From positions 2,170,001-2,234,000 of the forward strand of contig NZ_JAIVFL010000001.1 of NCBI RefSeq assembly GCF_022760805.1: DNA of 64,000 bases, given 5' to 3'. This DNA is from Candidatus Mycolicibacterium alkanivorans. Lineage in GTDB: Bacteria; Actinomycetota; Actinomycetes; Mycobacteriales; Mycobacteriaceae. The position numbers and the translations under genes were made by a program. Positions 60,528 to 64,000 of the stretch are shown piece after piece (positions within the stretch are counted from its first letter, which is position 1; each line of letters starts with the position of its first letter). The notes under the pieces were generated by a model that had not been told where the DNA came from, searched no databases, and saw nothing but the letters and a program-made list of their open reading frames with translations.

Positions 60528-61991
60528 ATGCCGTCGGGACTCGAGCCGCTGGCCCCCGGGGCGCGGGTGCTGGTGACCGGTGCCGGGATCACCGGACGGG
60601 CCGTCGTGGCCGCGCTGGCGTCCTGGGCCGTCGAGATCGCGGTATGTGACGACAACACCGAGGCGTTGGCGACGCTGGCCGCCGGCGGCGTGGCCACAGT
60701 GACACCCGCGGATGCCGGCGCGGCGATCGACGGCTTCACGCTGGTGATCACCAGCCCCGGCTTCCCGCCCACCGCGCCGGTGCTGGCCGCTGCCGCGGCG
60801 GCAGGGGTGCCGATCTGGGGTGACGTCGAACTGGCCTGGCGGCTCGACGCCGCCGGGCACTACGGCCCGCCGCGGCGCTGGCTGGTGGTGACCGGCACCA
60901 ACGGCAAGACCACCACGACCTCGATGCTGCACGCGATGCTGGTGGCCGACGGTCGGCGCGCGGTGCTGTGCGGCAACATCGGCGACCCGGTTCTCGACGT
61001 GCTGGAGCAACCGGCGGATCTGCTGGCCGTGGAAGCTTCCAGCTTCCAGCTGTTCTGGGCGCCGTCGCTGCGCCCCGAGGCGGGGGCGGTGCTCAACATC
61101 GCCGAGGACCACCTGGACTGGCACGGCGGATTCGACGCCTACGCCGCGGCCAAGGCCAGGGCGCTGGAGGGTCGGGTCGCCGTCGTCGGTCTCGATGACG
61201 CGCCGGCCACCGCCCTGCTGCCCGGTTCGGCGGCCGCGGTCAAGGTCGGCTTCCGGCTCGGTGAACCGGCCGCCGGGGAGCTCGGGGTGCGCGACGGGAT
61301 GCTCATGGACCGGGCGTTCGCCGAGGACCTGCAACTGGCCCCGGTGGCGTCGATCCCCGTCGCGGGCCCGGTCGGAGTACTCGACGCGCTGGCGGCCTCC
61401 GCGCTGGCCCGATCAGTCGGCGTGCGCGCCGGATCCATCGCCTCGGCGCTGGCTGGCTTCACAGTGGGCCGGCACCGTGCCGAAGCGGTTGCCGTGGTCG
61501 ACGGGGTGACCTACGTCGACGACTCCAAGGCCACCAACCCGCATGCCGCCCAGGCGTCGGTGCTGGCCTATCCGCGGGTGGTGTGGGTGGCCGGTGGCCT
61601 GCTCAAGGGCGCGTCGGTGGACGACATGGTCACCCGGGTGGCTGACCGGCTGGTCGGGGCAGTGCTGATCGGCCGTGATCGTGCGGTGGTTGCCGAGGCG
61701 TTATCGCGACACGCGCCCGATGTCCCCGTCGTCGAGGTGGTGACAGGGGAGGATCATGTGGTGCATGGGATCAATGAGTCAGGTGTTGCTCATGAGACTC
61801 GAGTGGTCGATGCCTCCGGTTCCGGCCTGGGCGCGCGGGTGATGACCGAGGTCGTCGCTGCCGCCGCCAGCCTGGCTCGGACCGGGGACACGGTGCTGCT
61901 GGCCCCTGCTGGAGCGTCGTTCGACCAGTTCGCCGGCTACGGGGACCGCGGCGACGCGTTCGCCGCCGCCGTGCGTGCCGCGGCCCGGTAG
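60528..61991 (+). CDS. murD: UDP-MurNAc-L-alanine:D-glutamate ligase MurD
   Basis: Adds D-glutamate to UDP-MurNAc-L-Ala. It has 487 residues. The N-terminal Rossmann-like domain has [18 protein letters not shown]. The ATPase centre has [34 protein letters not shown] and [20 protein letters not shown]. The C-terminal domain has [18 protein letters not shown] and [23 protein letters not shown] 60528 is one base after the mraY stop. Confidence 0.95.
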   Translation: MPSGLEPLAPGARVLVTGAGITGRAVVAALASWAVEIAVCDDNTEALATLAAGGVATVTPADAGAAIDGFTLVITSPGFPPTAPVLAAAAAAGVPIWGDVELAWRLDAAGHYGPPRRWLVVTGTNGKTTTTSMLHAMLVADGRRAVLCGNIGDPVLDVLEQPADLLAVEASSFQLFWAPSLRPEAGAVLNIAEDHLDWHGGFDAYAAAKARALEGRVAVVGLDDAPATALLPGSAAAVKVGFRLGEPAAGELGVRDGMLMDRAFAEDLQLAPVASIPVAGPVGVLDALAASALARSVGVRAGSIASALAGFTVGRHRAEAVAVVDGVTYVDDSKATNPHAAQASVLAYPRVVWVAGGLLKGASVDDMVTRVADRLVGAVLIGRDRAVVAEALSRHAPDVPVVEVVTGEDHVVHGINESGVAHETRVVDASGSGLGARVMTEVVAAAASLARTGDTVLLAPAGASFDQFAGYGDRGDAFAAAVRAAAR

Positions 61992-61996
61992 CGGCC

Positions 61997-63637
61997 GTGC
62001 GCGCCAACATCCTGAACCGGTCACGGCGTCGGGGCGCCCCGGACGACGTGGCGGCCCCTGCCGACCCTGAGGCCGCCGTCGATCGGGCCGAGCCCACCAC
62101 CGAGCCCACGGCGGTCGTGACCGTCGGGGCGCCCGCGAGGCCGAAGTTCGAGCCGCACAAGAAGTTCGGTGCCTGGCTGGGCCGGCCGATGACGTCGTTC
62201 CACCTGATCATCTCGGTGGCCGCGCTGCTGGTCACGCTCGGTTTGACCATGGTGCTGTCGGCCTCCGGGGTGCATTCCTACGACGAGGACGGCTCGCCGT
62301 GGACGATCTTCGCCCGGCAGGTGATGTGGACCTGCCTCGGCCTGTTCGCCTGCTGGGTAGCGCTGCGCCTGCCGGTGCGGTTCCTGCGCCGCACCGCGTT
62401 CTCCGCGTTCGCGCTGACGATCGTCCTGATCACGCTGGTGCTGATCCCCGGGATCGGGCACGAAGCCAACGGCTCGCGCGGCTGGTTCGTCTTCGCGGGC
62501 CTGTCCATGCAGCCCTCCGAGCTGACCAAGATCGCATTCGCCATCTGGGGCTCGCACCTCTTGGCCACCCGGCGCATGGAGCGCGCATCGCTGAAGGAGA
62601 TGCTCATTCCGCTGCTGCCGGCGGCGGTGATCGCGCTGGCGCTCATCGTCGCCCAGCCCGACCTCGGGCAGACGGTGTCGCTGGGCATCATCCTGCTCGC
62701 CCTGCTCTGGTTTGCCGGTCTGCCGCTGAAGGTGTTCGTCAGCTCACTGGGGGCCGTGGTGGCCGCCGCGGCCGTGCTCGCCGTTTCCGCCGGCTACCGC
62801 TCGGATCGGGTGCGATCCTGGCTGGATCCCAGCGCCGACGCGCAGGGCTCCGGCTACCAGGCGCGCCAGGCCAAGTTCGCGCTGGCCAACGGTGGGGTGT
62901 TCGGCGACGGCCTGGGTCAGGGCACCGCGAAGTGGAACTACCTGCCCAACGCCCACAACGACTTCATCTTCGCCATCATCGGCGAGGAACTCGGCTTTGT
63001 CGGTGCGTTCGGGCTGCTGGCCCTGTTCGGGTTGTTCGCCTACACCGGCATGCGGATCGCCCGCCGCTCGGCCGACCCGTTCCTGCGCCTGCTGACCGCC
63101 ACCGCCACGATGTGGGTCATCGGCCAGGTGTTTATCAACGTCGGTTACGTCATCGGCCTGTTGCCGGTCACCGGCATTCAGCTGCCATTGATATCGGCGG
63201 GTGGAACATCAACGGCGACAACACTTTTCATGATCGGGCTGATGGCCAACGCGGCCCGTCACGAGCCGGAGGCGGTCGCGGCCCTGCGCGCGGGCCGCGA
63301 CGACAAGATGAACCGGCTGCTGCGCCTGCCGCTGCCCGAGCCCTACGTGCCCACCAGGGTCGAGGCGCTGCGCGACCGGCTGCGGTCCGGCTCGCCCGAG
63401 CCGGCCAAGAAGACCACCAGGAAGCCGGCCCGCAAGTCCACCCGCAATCCCGAACCCGCCCGCAGTCGCGCCGCGCTGCCAGCCAAAACCAGGACGGCCA
63501 AGCGACCCACCCGACGCGCAGGGCATCATGGAGGCGCTTCCCGTCAGGATTACCCCGACGGGGCGCAGCGATACGGACAACCTGCAGGCGGCCCCGCACG
63601 GCGGCCCCGCACATTGGAAGGTCAGCGTTACGGGTGA
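61997..63637 (+). CDS. ftsW: Septal peptidoglycan polymerase FtsW (SEDS)
   Basis: A SEDS glycosyltransferase that polymerises lipid II at the division site with PbpB. It has 546 residues and about ten membrane helices. [20 protein letters not shown] is the catalytic helix region with the conserved Ser-Glu. [20 protein letters not shown] (Asp) and [20 protein letters not shown] are SEDS signatures. The long, Lys/Arg/Pro-rich C-terminal tail (about 120 residues) is typical of mycobacteria. Start GTG 61997. Confidence 0.95.
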   Translation: MRANILNRSRRRGAPDDVAAPADPEAAVDRAEPTTEPTAVVTVGAPARPKFEPHKKFGAWLGRPMTSFHLIISVAALLVTLGLTMVLSASGVHSYDEDGSPWTIFARQVMWTCLGLFACWVALRLPVRFLRRTAFSAFALTIVLITLVLIPGIGHEANGSRGWFVFAGLSMQPSELTKIAFAIWGSHLLATRRMERASLKEMLIPLLPAAVIALALIVAQPDLGQTVSLGIILLALLWFAGLPLKVFVSSLGAVVAAAAVLAVSAGYRSDRVRSWLDPSADAQGSGYQARQAKFALANGGVFGDGLGQGTAKWNYLPNAHNDFIFAIIGEELGFVGAFGLLALFGLFAYTGMRIARRSADPFLRLLTATATMWVIGQVFINVGYVIGLLPVTGIQLPLISAGGTSTATTLFMIGLMANAARHEPEAVAALRAGRDDKMNRLLRLPLPEPYVPTRVEALRDRLRSGSPEPAKKTTRKPARKSTRNPEPARSRAALPAKTRTAKRPTRRAGHHGGASRQDYPDGAQRYGQPAGGPARRPRTLEGQRYG

Positions 63638-64000
63638 GGTTCTCGGGGGTCGGCGGCGGTGTGGAACGCGGCGACTCGGGCGGCAGGAGCAGTGCGAAGA
63701 ACGGCGACGCCCCGGTGTCGGTCGTGCTTGCCGGTGGTGGCACCGCGGGTCACGTCGAACCGGCCATGGCGGTCGCCGACGCGTTGAAGGCCCTTGACCC
63801 AGACGTCCGCATCACCGCCCTCGGGACCGCCCGCGGCCTGGAGACCAGGCTGGTGCCCGACCGCGGCTACCACCTCGAACTCATCACCCCGGTCCCGCTG
63901 CCGCGCAAGCTCAACTGCGACCTGATGCGGCTGCCTTTTCGGGTGCGCCAGGCCGTGCGCGAGACGCGTGCGGTGCTCGACGACGTCCACGCCGACGTGG
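63634..64000 (+). CDS. murG: UDP-GlcNAc:lipid I transferase MurG, 3' end cut by window
   Basis: Adds GlcNAc to lipid I to make lipid II on the inner membrane face. The first ~122 codons are visible. After a Gly/Ser-rich extension comes [20 protein letters not shown] (the GGTxGH loop), then [20 protein letters not shown] and [14 protein letters not shown], all MurG N-domain. The start GTG 63634 overlaps the ftsW stop as GTGA; GTG 63661 is an alternative. The C-terminal domain lies outside the window. Confidence 0.93.
   Translation, partial: MRFSGVGGGVERGDSGGRSSAKNGDAPVSVVLAGGGTAGHVEPAMAVADALKALDPDVRITALGTARGLETRLVPDRGYHLELITPVPLPRKLNCDLMRLPFRVRQAVRETRAVLDDVHADV

Overview
The window is a high-GC actinobacterial chromosome segment and reads as Mycobacterium sensu lato. 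From memory of the M. tuberculosis H37Rv gene order, it follows Rv2219 down to Rv2153c (murG) almost gene for gene, in inverted orientation. Mycobacterial hallmarks include the PimB'/MptC/MptA mannosyltransferases, PknL with its partner regulator, MmpS3, LppM, the RipC-type endopeptidase, adenosine kinase AdoK, the qcrCAB/ctaC-ctaF respiratory genes and many GTG-started, apparently leaderless genes. Retained cobU next to cobT/cobS, a lost Rv2209 position and extra genes suggest a non-tuberculous species; the species cannot be fixed from sequence alone.

Layout. (1) 1-4.9 kb, minus strand: a lipoylation operon, dlaT/sucB - TIGR01777 SDR - lipB - lipA - DUF4191 protein. LipB and LipA make the cofactor that DlaT carries. 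dlaT shows an apparent one-base frameshift in its linker. (2) 5-10 kb: a 114-aa conserved protein, a heavily deleted ephD pseudogene, pepB, gcvT, ilvE. (3) 10.0-11.0 kb: a scar made of a GGDEF fragment and an IS200/IS605 remnant (tnpA and tnpB pieces plus a right-end hairpin) that runs into the end of cobS. (4) 11-17.5 kb: cobS-cobT-cobU, a DUF3043 protein, glycerate kinase, HesB-type Fe-S protein, a Pro-rich membrane protein, adoK, then a 55-bp tandem repeat. (5) 17.5-27.5 kb: asnB, and the aerobic respiratory genes ctaC, ctaF, mmpS3 (plus) facing qcrB, qcrA, qcrC, ctaE (minus), separated by a near-ideal stem-loop. (6) 27.6-51.5 kb: trpD, a DnaQ-GIY-YIG nuclease, ripC-like endopeptidase, and lipoglycan and lipid enzymes (pimB', fadD15, acyltransferase, mptC-like, mptA, idsA2), aroG, pknL and its substrate regulator, a MetF-like protein, lppM, a GNAT protein. 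(7) 51.5-64 kb: the division and cell-wall (dcw) cluster mraZ-rsmH-ftsL-pbpB-murE-murF-mraY-murD-ftsW-murG, nearly all joined by ATGA/GTGA/TGATG overlaps.

Most of the window is conserved core genome. The unusual parts are the IS605/TnpB scar that rewrote the cobS terminus, the ephD decay with complete loss of its SDR domain, the frame disturbances in dlaT and mmpS3, the 55-bp repeat, and a recurring -10 hexamer placed six bases before a start codon, which marks leaderless genes and lets one start codon (pknL) be revised. I found no CRISPR array, tRNA or rRNA gene, and no convincing new multi-gene system.
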